Source of the DNA: Pleurobrachia bachei
Lineage: Eukaryota > Ctenophora > Tentaculata > Cydippida > Pleurobrachiidae
Direction of reading: 5' to 3'
NCBI GenBank assembly: GCA_000695325.1
Contig: AVPN01000430.1
Coordinates: 23,749-47,474, forward strand
Length of the DNA stretch: 23,726 nucleotides
The notes below the pieces were generated by a model. The model made no database searches, was not told the DNA's origin, and was given only the letters and a program-made list of their open reading frames with translations. Made by a program: the position numbers and the translations under genes. Below are positions 1 through 12,300 of the stretch, one piece after another (position 1 is the first letter of the stretch; each line of letters begins with the position of its first letter).

Positions 1-38
<38 letters not shown>

Positions 39-235
39 TAGAGAGAGAGAGAGAGAGCGTGGCAACTGGAGTATGAGAGAAACATGTTGAGGTTGGAGAG
101 ATCAGCTGGGAGCGTGTTAGAAAGAAAGCAAGAGGAGGGAAAGAGAGAGAGATGTTGTCATTTGAGAGAAGAGAGAGAGAGTGAGAGAGAGAGAAAGAGA
201 GAGTGAGAGAGAGAAAGAGAGATAGATGCAATGAC
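1..235. repeat. (GA)n microsatellite and purine-rich flank
   Basis: Positions 1-57 are an almost pure GA run with a GATA interruption. Positions 130-225 contain further GAGA and GAAAGAGA stretches. It lies about 100 bp upstream of the receptor gene and may belong to its promoter or 5' outron, but no core promoter element is recognisable. Confidence 0.9.
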
Positions 236-298
236 ATAGCTATATTCTTTTTCTTGCTGGCGCTCCATTCTTTGCGGAACAATGCGTCCCTCAACGCT

Positions 299-314
299 TA
301 TTTCCGTCTTTCAG
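299..314 (+). promoter_or_regulatory. Acceptor-like site upstream of the receptor start
   Basis: A pyrimidine tract (TTTCCGTCTTTCAG) ends in AG at 313-314, 28 nt before the ATG at 343. No coding exon is visible upstream. It could be the 3' end of a 5'-UTR intron or a spliced-leader addition site. The same arrangement is seen before four other genes in the window. Confidence 0.4.
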
Positions 315-342
315 CCTTAGCCTAGCTTCCACTTATTACGAG

Positions 343-3300
343 ATGGGGCTGCACCCATTAGCCTCCTCCACCACCAACAACACAATCCTGATGATGTCGT
401 CATTGAAATGTTGCCTTCTCCTTCTCGTTTTGCTTGGTAACCCCGTCTCCGGGCAGTTCGGGAGCCGGCCTACTGAGATTAAAATTGGTACGTGTCCTTC
501 AGTTACTTGCATGGCCGTGACATATGCTCGACTTACTGAAGAGCCCCTCTTGCTTGCTCTTCCCCCTTACTCAACAACCTCTTGCAGGATTTTTGAAACA
601 TTCGTCACTCGTCAATGAGGAGGAAGCCTTTAGATACGCCATCGATGTGATCAACGAAAACAAGACGGTTCTTCCCCAAACTAAACTTGTCGGAGTGATC
701 GTTGATTTTGGCCCGCCAGAGAGCTCACCAAGCAAAATCATACGTGCCGGTAGGTCCATCATCATCCAGTAACCATGGTAACACATCATGTCTTGCCTTG
801 TTTGAACAAAGCAAGGTCTGTCTACCAATCAATTTTGTACAATTCATCATCGATTCATTTTATGCATTCCATCATCAGTTTTGGACTTGGTGAACCGAGG
901 CGTATCTGCAATTGTTGGCCCATATCGATCCTCCCGATCCCAGTTGGCGAGTTACATCCTAAATGAGCTGAAGATACCAATGATAACACCCTCCGCAACA
1001 GGTAACAATCATCCTAGTCATTGATTTGATATAAGAGCAGTCGCCAGAGTCATTAGATTTGGTATGAGCAGTTGCCATGGGCGTGAAACCCTTTCGTGGA
1101 TCAATAACTTAGTGATACTGTTAACACGTCTCTAGTGATTGCCATGGGTGAATCAGAGTCATAATAATAGGGCAAAAAAAACCTGGGATCAGCGTGAACT
1201 AAAGTTGGTCATTTGATTCGATGGTTTTTTATCTCATACTCATTTGACTGATTTTGCCTCAACTTTTTAACCGAAAACTTCGCTTCCTTCCAACTAATTG
1301 CTCGTTACAAGGTTTCCTTTCAGACCCATTTCTACGAAACCCTGAGTGGTCAAAGTATATGATTCACATGCAACCCCTGGACGAGTTCCAAAGCAAAGCA
1401 CTGTTAGACCTGGCCAAGTCTATGGATTGGAGTAGTGTCGCACTCGTCAGCTCTATGGACAGTTATGGTTAGTTCCGCCTTGTTGGGAAATACGCACACA
1501 CACGGTATAAATTGGTTAAAATAAAACAGATTACCCGCCCGTGCCATGTGTACTGTACTATCAGGCAGAGCTGAGAGATGCTATATACGACACAAGCTTG
1601 TCCTGTGTGTACGTGTGTATAAATTTAGTAGGCATCATATGTGTAAAAACGTATGTACGCACAGGAGAGAATATATTTCTTATATTGACCTGGGTGTGGA
1701 TTATTAAGAAGCCAAGAGCGAATTACAGCATATTATATTGGGTATATAATTGCTAAATTGCAGGAATCAATGGACTGGCAACCTTCCAGAAGCTCTCAAA
1801 CGAGAGGAAAATCAAAATTGCCGCAAATGAGATGATACCTCTTACTGAGGACCTCGAACAAATTGATGTCAGGTAGGAATAATGGAATATATAATGGATC
1901 TGTATATCGATGTCAGGATCTGGTCTCTGGATGATCATCATGACCTATCATTGAAATGCCAGGGTTCTTTGAAAGCATCAGAATATTTAACCCATTACTA
2001 TATCATAGTACTAGGGGACACTAGCGTGGTAAGACTTTTTAACGTTGACGTACCACAGTTCAGTACCGACTAACAAATCCTCCATGTTTACAGCTCCCAG
2101 GTGTTGAATTTGAAGCGAAGTGAAGCGAGGATTATTATCATGAATGTGCACAGTGGGTACGCCGCCCCCATCCTAAATACCGCTCAGCAGATGGGAATTG
2201 TGGGGCCTGATTACGCTTGGATTGTCACCGACGCTACCGTAAAAGATGCCGTAAGTATGCTGTCAAACAGGAACCGACCGAATCAGGAAATACTGGTCCC
2301 TGGACCCTGATAACCAGTGACGTGGCCTAAATAACGAGTTCTGATTGGTTGTTTACTTGTGTCGGTCGGTTCCTGCTGTTAAAGTATGCGATAAGGAGAG
2401 TGGAGCAAGGAGAATGATCACCATGGCCACTGACAACTTTCCTGGCTTCGTTCGTGAAATTTAGATACAGACTGGGAGATTGTTCGTCCACCAGCTTTTT
2501 TTCAATTTCCTAGAAGGGAGCCAAAGGAGTGTTTGTTCTAAATTCTCTTTGACACTGTCGACACTGTTGACACTGTAATTATGTAGACTGCAGTCTGTAG
2601 CAGCGGATTGGGGCCGTATATCATTGAATTTCCTTTAAAAAGGGGTAGTCTGTAGTGATATCATAGGTATTTTAACCCTCCCTCCCCATTGATATACAGG
2701 AAGCACTATTGAACAGTACGACGGGAAGATTTGAAGGGTACACCCAGGGACTCATTGGTTTCATGTCCAGTGTTTGCTGCTCACAGACCAGCCAAGACTT
2801 TCTGAAAAAATGGCACAATGATGCTAAAGGAGGTAAAGATCTCTCTTTCGTTTTTTGGAACTTATGTGTTCGCTGTGTTCATCTTTTGGCATAGTATATT
2901 TCATAGTTCCAAAGTAGGTCGTAAGATGAGACATAGATCTCTAGAATATTATGTAAAATGTAAATCGATTTCCCATATTTCATAATCACGATAATGTAAA
3001 CTGAGACCGGAAAATCTCAATATTTTTTCTGGATTTCCGCACAATGCGGCAAAAAGAGTTAGAAACAATTATAAAGCTATGGGTAAGCATTGTGTAGCAG
3101 CCCGCTCCAAAGTGTTTGCGAAAGTTCATAGTCGAACACAGATGGTGCGTAACATTCCCAAATTTAAGCTATTCCTTATTACGCCTGGAAAGTGTACTGG
3201 AAAGGATAGGTAACTTCGTTACCAAGCTCATTTACATATTACGCTCACGGAGGGGGGTAAATTCATTACCAATCCTTACGCCTGCACCGAAGATGTTTCA

Positions 3301-6300
3301 GTGACTAGTGATGGGTCCTGGGCACGAGCGAGCTGGGGAGCCAACTCTGCATCCATGCAACTTCAGGTAAGATGTACCCTTTTGTGGTATAACTTCGAGC
3401 AAGTCTCACCGTGATTTAATTCCCGGTCAAAACCAGTATTTTCTATTTCTTCCCTGTATATTTCCATACACATGTCGTACGTGATACGTGTGTCTGTTTG
3501 CACTTCAGAGCTCAGCGGGTATTTGTCTTTTGAGTTCTCTTTCTGTCTGATCACTCAAAAAATTCCGGGAATTTGAAGTAGAGCCTTAGTAGAGGGGTTC
3601 CGGTCAGGGCGGGAGGATACAATCATACAATGACCTAATGTTTCCCCTCCCTCAGAGTAGAGCCAGTTTAACCTACGATAGCGTGTGGGTTTTTGGTAAT
3701 GCGCTCCATCGGATAATCTACACCGACAATCACCCATTTAAACAGCCGCCGAAAGTGGATTTCTGGTCTGACCCAGTTCTCTCCTACTCAGCAGGGACAA
3801 TGTTCCTCAACTACATTCTTGATGTAAGTTAGCTCCTCCTAGAACAGATCGATCTTCCATAATAATTAGAGACCTCGTTCGCGTTTTCAGTTTGAAGAAT
3901 TACAGTGAAAGGAATGATCGTCCAAATATTTCCTGCATAAATCTTGAAACATTTTTTCATTCCATTCACAATTTCACATTTACTGTTCCCGGCGTGACCA
4001 GATAGAATCTTCTATAATCATACCGACCTCATCTACCCCTTACTCAACAACTTCAAACGCTCTTCTGTGTAATAAAATGTAGCCAGGTCAATAACATAAC
4101 AGCTACATAATTCATAATTTACTCCAGCATATTTTCTACCACTGTTTAACTAACTCTCTCCCGGAAGCGCATTCAGTTAGACAGCTGCCCCTCAAATTAG
4201 CCACATATTACATAGTAGATCTACATACTATCATATACTTTTCACGCAGCTCTGTTTTCACACTACGCATAGAGCGTTTTACTGGCGCCAAGGTGTTGGC
4301 ACACCGATGATACCTCTTACTGAGGACCTCGAACAAATTGATGTCAGGTAGGAATAATGGAATATATAATGGATCTGTATATCGATGTCAGGATCTGGTC
4401 TCTGGATGATCATCATGACCTATCATTGAAATGCCAGGGTTCTTTGAAAGCATCAGAATATTTAACCCATTACTATATCATAGTACTAGGGGACACTAGC
4501 GTGGTAAGACTTTTTAACGTTGACGTACCACAGTTCAGTACCGACTAACAAATCCTCCATGTTTACAGCTCCCAGGTGTTGAATTTGAAGAGAAGTGAAG
4601 CGAGGATTATTATCATGAATGTGCACAGTGGGTACGCCGCCCCCATCCTAAATACCGCTCAGCAGATGGGAATTGTGGGGCCTGATTACGCTTGGATTGT
4701 CACCGACGCTACCGTAAAAGATGCCGTAAGTATGCTGTCAAACAGGAACCGACCGAATCAGGAAATACTGGTCCCTGGACCCTGATAACCAGTGACGTGG
4801 CCTAAATAACGAGTTCTGATTGGTTGTTTACTTGTGTCGGTCGGTTGATTCGATGGTTTTTTATCTCATACTCATTTGACTGATTTTGCCTCAACTTTTT
4901 AACCGAAAACTTCGCTTCCTTCCAACTAATTGCTCGTTACAAGGTTTCCTTTCAGACCCATTTCTACGAAACCCTGAGTGGTCAAAGTATATGATTCACA
5001 TGCAACCCCTGGACGAGTTCCAAAGCAAAGCACTGTTAGACCTGGCCAAGTCTATGGATTGGAGTAGTGTCGCACTCGTCAGCTCTATGGACAGTTATGG
5101 TTAGTTCCGCCTTGTTGGGAAATACGCACACACACGGTATAAATTGGTTAAAATAAAACAGATTACCCGCCCGTGCCATGTGTACTGTACTATCAGGCAG
5201 AGCTGAGAGATGCTATATACGACACAAGCTTGTCCTGTGTGTACGTGTGTATAAATTTAGTAGGCATCATATGTGTAAAAACGTATGTACGCACAGGAGA
5301 GAATATATTTCTTATATTGACCTGGGTGTGGATTATTAAGAAGCCAAGAGCGAATTACAGCATATTATATTGGGTATATAATTGCTAAATTGCAGGAATC
5401 AATGGACTGGCAACCTTCCAGAAGCTCTCAAACGAGAGGAAAATCAAAATTGCCGCAAATGAGATGATACCTCTTACTGAGGACCTCGAACAAATTGATG
5501 TCAGGTAGGAATTATGGAATATATAATGGATCTGTATATCGATGTCAGGTACTAGGAATTGGTCTCTGGATGATCATCATGACCTATCATTGAAATGCCA
5601 GGGTTCTTTGAAAGCATCAGAATATTTAACCCATTACTATATCATAGTACTAGGGGACACTAGCGTGGTAAGACTTTTTAACGTTGCACGTACCACAGTT
5701 CAGTACCGACTAACAAATCCTCCATGTTTACAGCTCCCAGGTGTTGAATTTGAAGAGAAGTGAAGCGAGGATTATTATCATGAATGTGCACAGTGGGTAC
5801 GCCGCCCCCATCCTAAATACCGCTCAGCAGATGGGAATTGTGGGGCCTGATTACGCTTGGATTGTCACCGACGCTACCGTAAAAGATGCCGTAAGTATGC
5901 TGTCAAACAGGAACCGACCGAATCAGGAAATACTGGTCCCTGGACCCTGATAACCAGTGACGTGGCCTAAATAACGAGTTCTGATTGGTTGTTTACTTGT
6001 GTCGGTCGGTTCCTGCTGTTAAAGTATGCGATAAGGAGAGTGGAGCAAGGAGAATGATCACCATGGCCACTGACAACTTTCCTGGCTTCGTTCGTGAAAT
6101 TTAGATACAGACTGGGAGATTGTTCGTCCACCAGCTTTTTTCCAATTTCCTAGAAAGGAGCTAAAGGAGTGTTTGTTCTGAATTCTCTTTGACCCTGTCG
6201 ACAATCACTGCAATAATGTAGACTGCAGTCTGTAGCAGCAGATTGGGGCCGTATATCATTGAATTTCCTTTAAAAAGGGGTAGTCTGTAGTGATATCATA

Positions 6301-9300
6301 GGTATTTTAACCCTCCCTCCCCATTGATATACAGGAAGCACTATTGAACAGTACGACGGGAAGATTTGAAGGGTACACCCAGGGACTCATTGGTTTCATG
6401 TCCAGTGTTTGCTGCTCACAGACCAGCCAAGACTTTCTGAAAAAATGGCACAATGATGCTAAAGGAGGTAAAGATCTCTCTTTCGTTTTTTGGAACTTAT
6501 GTGTTCGCTGTGTTCATCTTTTGGCATAGTATATTTCATAGTTCCAAAGTAGGTCGTAAGATGAGACATAGATCTCTAGAATATTATGTAAAATGTAAAT
6601 CGATTTCCCATATTTCATAATCACGATAATGTAAACTGAGACCGGAAAATCTCAATATTTTTTCTGGATTTCCGCACAATGCGGCAAAAAGAGTTAGAAA
6701 CAATTATAAAGCTATGGGTAAGCATTGTGTAGCAGCCCGCTCCAAAGTGTTTGCGAAAGTTCATAGTCGAACACAGATGGTGCGTAACATTCCCAAATTT
6801 AAGCTATTCCTTATTACGCCTGGAAAGTGTACTGGAAAGGATAGGTAACTTCGTTACCAAGCTCATTTACATATTACGCTCACGGAGGGGGGTAAATTCA
6901 TTACCAATCCTTACGCCTGCACCGAAGATGTTTCAGTGACTAGTGATGGGTCCTGGGCACGAGCGAGCTGGGGAGCCAACTCTGCATCCATGCAACTTCA
7001 GGTAAGATGTACCCTTTTGTGGTATAACTTCGAGCAAGTCTCACCGTGATTTAATTCCCGGTCAAAACCAGTATTTTCTATTTCTTCCCTGTATATTTCC
7101 ATACACATGTCGTACGTGATACGTGTGTCTGTTTGCACTTCAGAGCTCAGCGGGTATTTGTCTTTTGAGTTCTCTTTCTGTCTGATCACTCAAAAAATTC
7201 CGGGAATTTGAAGTAGAGCCTTAGTAGAGGGGTTCCGGTCAGGGCGGGAGGATACAATCATACAATGACCTAATGTTTCCCCTCCCTCAGAGTAGAGCCA
7301 GTTTAACCTACGATAGCGTGTGGGTTTTTGGTAATGCGCTCCATCGGATAATCTACACCGACAATCACCCATTTAAACAGCCGCCGAAAGTGGATTTCTG
7401 GTCTGACCCAGTTCTCTCCTACTCAGCAGGGACAATGTTCCTCAACTATATTCTCGATGTGAGTGATCCTCTCCTAGCACTGATCGATTCCATAATAATT
7501 AGAGACCTCGTTTTCAGTATGAAGAATTACAGTGAAAGGAATGATCGTCCAAATATTTCCTGCATAAATCTTGAAACATTTTTTCATTCCATTCACAATT
7601 TCACATTTACTGTTCCCGGCGTGACCAGATAGAATCTTCTATAATCATACCGACCTCATCTACCCCTTACTCAACAACTTCAAACGCTCTTCTGTGTAAT
7701 AAAATGTAGCCAGGTCAATAACATAACAGCTACATAATTCATAATTTACTCCAGCATATTTTCTACCACTGTTTAACTAACTCTCTCCCGGAAGCGCATT
7801 CAGTTAGACAGCTGCCCCTCAAACTAGCCACATATTACATAGTAGATCTACATACTATTATATACTTTTCACGCAGCTCTGTTTTCACACTACGCATAGA
7901 GCGTTTTACTGGCGCCAAGGTGTTGGCACACCACTTGTCTGTCTTGGTGTTACAGTTACACAAATGTGACTGAGTGCCACAGGATGGCCATTGGTCACGT
8001 GACATCTAATAGTGACATCACACTTAGATGAACATTTCCATTCTCAGGGGACGGACTTTGAGGGCTTGACGGGTAAGATTCAGTTTGATAGAACCACTGG
8101 TGGTCCCAAGAAGAAGGTGTATGATCTGGTCAACTTTAGAGATTCAGATATCGTCCGGGTAAGTCATACTGAACATCATACTTCCTTCTTACATCTTATT
8201 CTCCTTCTTCTTTTCTTTCTTATTCTCCTCTTTTAAAACTTATAGGAGAAGGCCATTGCAATAGTGTTACTGTCCTATTATAACAATGACCCTCAACTTA
8301 TTATGTGTTTGTTTCTTTTTAGTACTCCCTTTGTTGTAGTACTAAAATACCTATAATAGCACTGCGCTTTTGTCTTCTGCCGGTGCATAATGTCCACTGC
8401 CGTTATTGGAAATTGTGCCAATGAACAGCAGCAAGGACAAAAGTGGCACGGTAACACTCTGTTTAAATGAGAGACACAATGCGGGACCTTCTATAAAGAG
8501 TTGAAACACTGTGTCACAGCTCCAAGAATGAGGGATAACTCCACCTCTTTTTGGAGATGACATTGATCCTGCCAGGCTGATCACCAGTAACCAAACGAAT
8601 ACTGGTCCCTGATTGGCTGATGACCAGTCACGTGACCTAAATAATGAGTTCTGATTGGTTGTTTACTTGTGTCGGTCGGTTCCTGCTGATCACCATGACA
8701 ACCTCACCAGGTGGGACAGTGGAGGCCGAACTTTGGGCTGCAAATGAACGCTTCAGAGAAGATCGTATGGAATGGTAACAGTAACAAGAGGCCTACCAGT
8801 ACACTGCGGACACTAAAGGGCACTAAACTGAGGCTGGGTATTGCAAATGAGTCTCCCTTTATGATGATAGATGAAGAGTGCATTGCAACTAAAGGGAAAG
8901 ATGTAAAGGAATGTTACACTGGACTCTGTGCAGGTATGCAGTGTGAATCAATTGAAACAACTTTGCGACCCGAATTGGAAGTTTCAGTTTCTGATTAACC
9001 CAATATACTCACTCCTCCAGAATTGGTAGACATGCTGGCTCAACAGCTAAAGTTTGAGTACGAATACGTGTTGTCAGAGGACGGGAAGTTTGGATCACCC
9101 ACGGCAAATGGAAGCTGGAACGGTCTCATCAAGATGCTACTTGACAATGTTAGTTCTTGTCAGTGTTACAGTTACCATGACAACCGTTGTTACCATGGTA
9201 ACCGTTTTCATATAACACAATCGTTCCATAACAATTCCATCAACTGTAAAACTGCGCTGTGCGTAGCGGGAAAACCCCGGAGCCCAACGCTGTGCCAAGC

Positions 9301-12300
9301 CATGCTAACAACAAACATCACCTTCCAGAAAATCGACGTGGCGACAATGAACTTTGCGATGAACAAAGCGAGAGAGTCGGCTATTGATTTCTCAATGCCC
9401 TTTATCAATACGGGTCTGGTGATGACCACTAAGATTAAAGAATCGAAGGGCGATCCATTCTTTTGGACGAAACCATTCGACTTGGACTTATGGTAAGAGT
9501 CAGAAATCGAAACAAACCAAATTTTGACTTCCCAATTGAATTCGTATTTAGGATTGACACACCAAATTTTCAGGTACGCAATCCTTGCCTTCGCTTTGTT
9601 GATGGTTCTGCTCATCTGGTTGTATGATCACATGTCCCCGTTTGGGTTCTACGGACGGCGGATGCACGCCGCTCTCCGGTGTTCCTGTAAGTCATGTGAG
9701 GCGTTCCGGTGCAACAAGGAGGCGAGTGGAGAGGGCTCAGATGGAGAGGAAGAGTGTCTGTTTGAGAGTCGGTTAGCGGACCCAAGCGAGAACAACGAAG
9801 GTAAAAACCAGGACAACTACTGAAACGAAGGCGTAGCGAGGCCGGTCCCGGCTCCTGCTAAATACCGACACATTAGAGGTGTCAAATTGGAATCAAATTT
9901 TCACACACGTGTTATTTTCAGAGCTCATGAATATCGGAAACTCGCTGTGGATGATAGCTGCCTGTCTGTTTAGCATTGGACCCGTCGAGGGCGTCCCTCG
10001 AAACATGTCCGGCCGGGTGATCCTAGCGATGTGGTGGTTCATGATTCTAATTGTAACGGCAATGTACACAGCTAACTTGGCTGCCTTTCTGACGGTCACC
10101 CGAATGGAGAGTGGTATCAGCTCAATTACTGAGCTGGTCAATCAGAACACTGTGAAATGGGGGACAGTGGCGGGAACGAATGCAGAGATCATGTTGGGGT
10201 CAGCCAGTTCACCTGAACTAGCGATGGTATATCAGCGAATGGTAGGTGAACTCTAAGCCCACCAACAAACAAACAATGAAACAAACAAAACAAACTAACA
10301 AACAAAGAAACAAACAAGTAGACCAACCTACAAACAAACTGAACAAACATACCACAACTAACTTACATTTCACAGGAGCGGGTAGACCACGTTCAGGAGG
10401 GATTCAGACGGGCCAGGGAGGAGGAGTACATCTTCTTCTATGGGGGTGCCATTGTGGCATTCGAGGCTAATTCCCAGCCTTGTAACCTCCAGATCATCGG
10501 AGAACAACTCTTTTCCTTTGGGTCAGTTTCCACGATCCTGTAAAAAGGGGAGATATGGTATTAAAACTCTATACTCCTCCACTTCCAAAACTAAACTAAA
10601 ACTAAATGACTCAAAATTAATTCAAATTACACTAACTTGTTGTTCTAATATCCAGGTACGCCTTTGCCTTTCCACCGCAATCCTACTATCTGGAGACATT
10701 TAACACGGCCCTCCTGAATCTCTCCGGGACTAACGAGTTGGACCAGCTGTGGAAGAGATGGAGTAAGGGAGACTGTGCAGCCAAGGCCTCCACCTCCACC
10801 TCCTCCTCTTTGAATCTGGCAAACATCTACGGGCTTTGTTACACGTTCTTTGTGGTTATCGCCATCTCCGCGGGAATCCTGATTGGGGAGGTATTGTTTG
10901 AGAGTGTCATGGATATGAAACGATTCAAAACGGTATGTTTTTTGTTCAAATCCAGTAACCATTTTCCTGATCTTCTAAGTTCTAGAATATTTAACTAGCC
11001 AAGTTTTTATCCCCTTTTCAAGCCTACCAGCCGGTTTAAAATCACATCACTCCTATTCAGGGATTCTGCGATGCACTAAAGTACCGCCTTATCTACATAT
11101 GGAAGAGACCGGACTATGATACACTGAAGAACAAATCCAGTCGTTGTTCGGACAGCGAGAGAGCATCTAAACAGCAGCTCTTGGAATATAAACCAGGAGA
11201 GACGAATCGGTCGAATAAATCGGATTCCCTATCCTTCCAGTACTTGCCTAGCAATGTGGCGCCACCACCCGCCCCATGCAGAGTAGGTCCCTGATCTTTT
11301 GGCGACATAGCCACCTAGTGCGATCCCCACACCAGGTGTCTATGTCACCAACCTGATCTTAGGTTCCTATTTATTATCTATATTTCTAATGTCATAATTG
11401 ATATTGATTATTTTCTCGAATTCGAAGTACACTCTTGCCTTGGGAGTGGGGCTGGAGTGGGCCGTCAGGCTCCATATTCAAATTGCTTACTGTCTAATTG
11501 GGTTCAAAATATGTTTTGGAAATTAGAGGCTCAATGTTGCCTTGGGCCAAGTTGTCTAAATTGCTTGCGGAACATGTAAATTTTGTAGATCTAATTGGGT
11601 GTATTGTTTCAGATACGGTCAACAGATAAATCTCGGACACCTTTGCTCAATAAGGATAATGTTATTGTGGTAAGAGCTGATTAACCACACCTTCCTGCTG
11701 CTACAGTTGCCTAATTAGAACAGGGCAATTTGAAATCATCTTAGATTGAAAAATCAACCCCGTTGGCCGTTTTGATGTTGTGCTCAAATCGGGTCTACAG
11801 CGGGCGCCGCCATATAGGTTTGTAGCACTAGCACCAACAAAACACCTACACATTTCCTGCAGGTACCCCAAGTACAAGATTTCAAGGCGAATGGGTACAA
11901 CAACCAAGGGAGCTCGAGAGACCTGAGTTTAAATGATCCCCGACAGAACCCGTACGCCATGGATCCGTCCTACCACAACCCACCCCCTCCCCGGTCAGAC
12001 CACCCCTCCTTCCGGTCCCTCCCGCCCCAATTCTCCACCTCTATCGATAGCGATGGGGGACCCAGCAAACCGGGGAGTGTGAGGGGCAGAGCACCCCGGT
12101 ACAAACAAAAGAAACCATCACCCCACAACAAGAACAACACCGCCCCGCCCAACCGGTACGAGGATCTGTTCGACCAGACCCTCCAGCGAATCACAGCCCC
12201 CTCCCCCGCAACTGTACCGGGGAGTACGGGGAAGAAACAGCGGCCAGGGCTGAAGAAAGGTGCCTCTTTATCCACACACTCGCCGAGTCCTGTTTACTCG

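Larger units (their letters stand above)
4847..7932 (+). repeat. Tandem block copy 2 (receptor exons 4-9)
   Basis: Second copy of 1215-4305, followed directly by the unique sequence that leads to exon 10. Breakpoint at left: 4846/4847. The right end of homology is after CACACC at 7932. Confidence 0.95.

Noticed and set aside
7273-7632. 119-codon frame running past receptor exon 9 copy 2
   Set aside because: Only 7291-7458 is exon. The rest is read-through into an intron whose sequence in copy 1 is out of frame with indels.
9208-9615. 135-codon minus-strand frame
   Set aside because: It is antisense to receptor exons 13-14, which have clear family motifs and splice sites on the plus strand.
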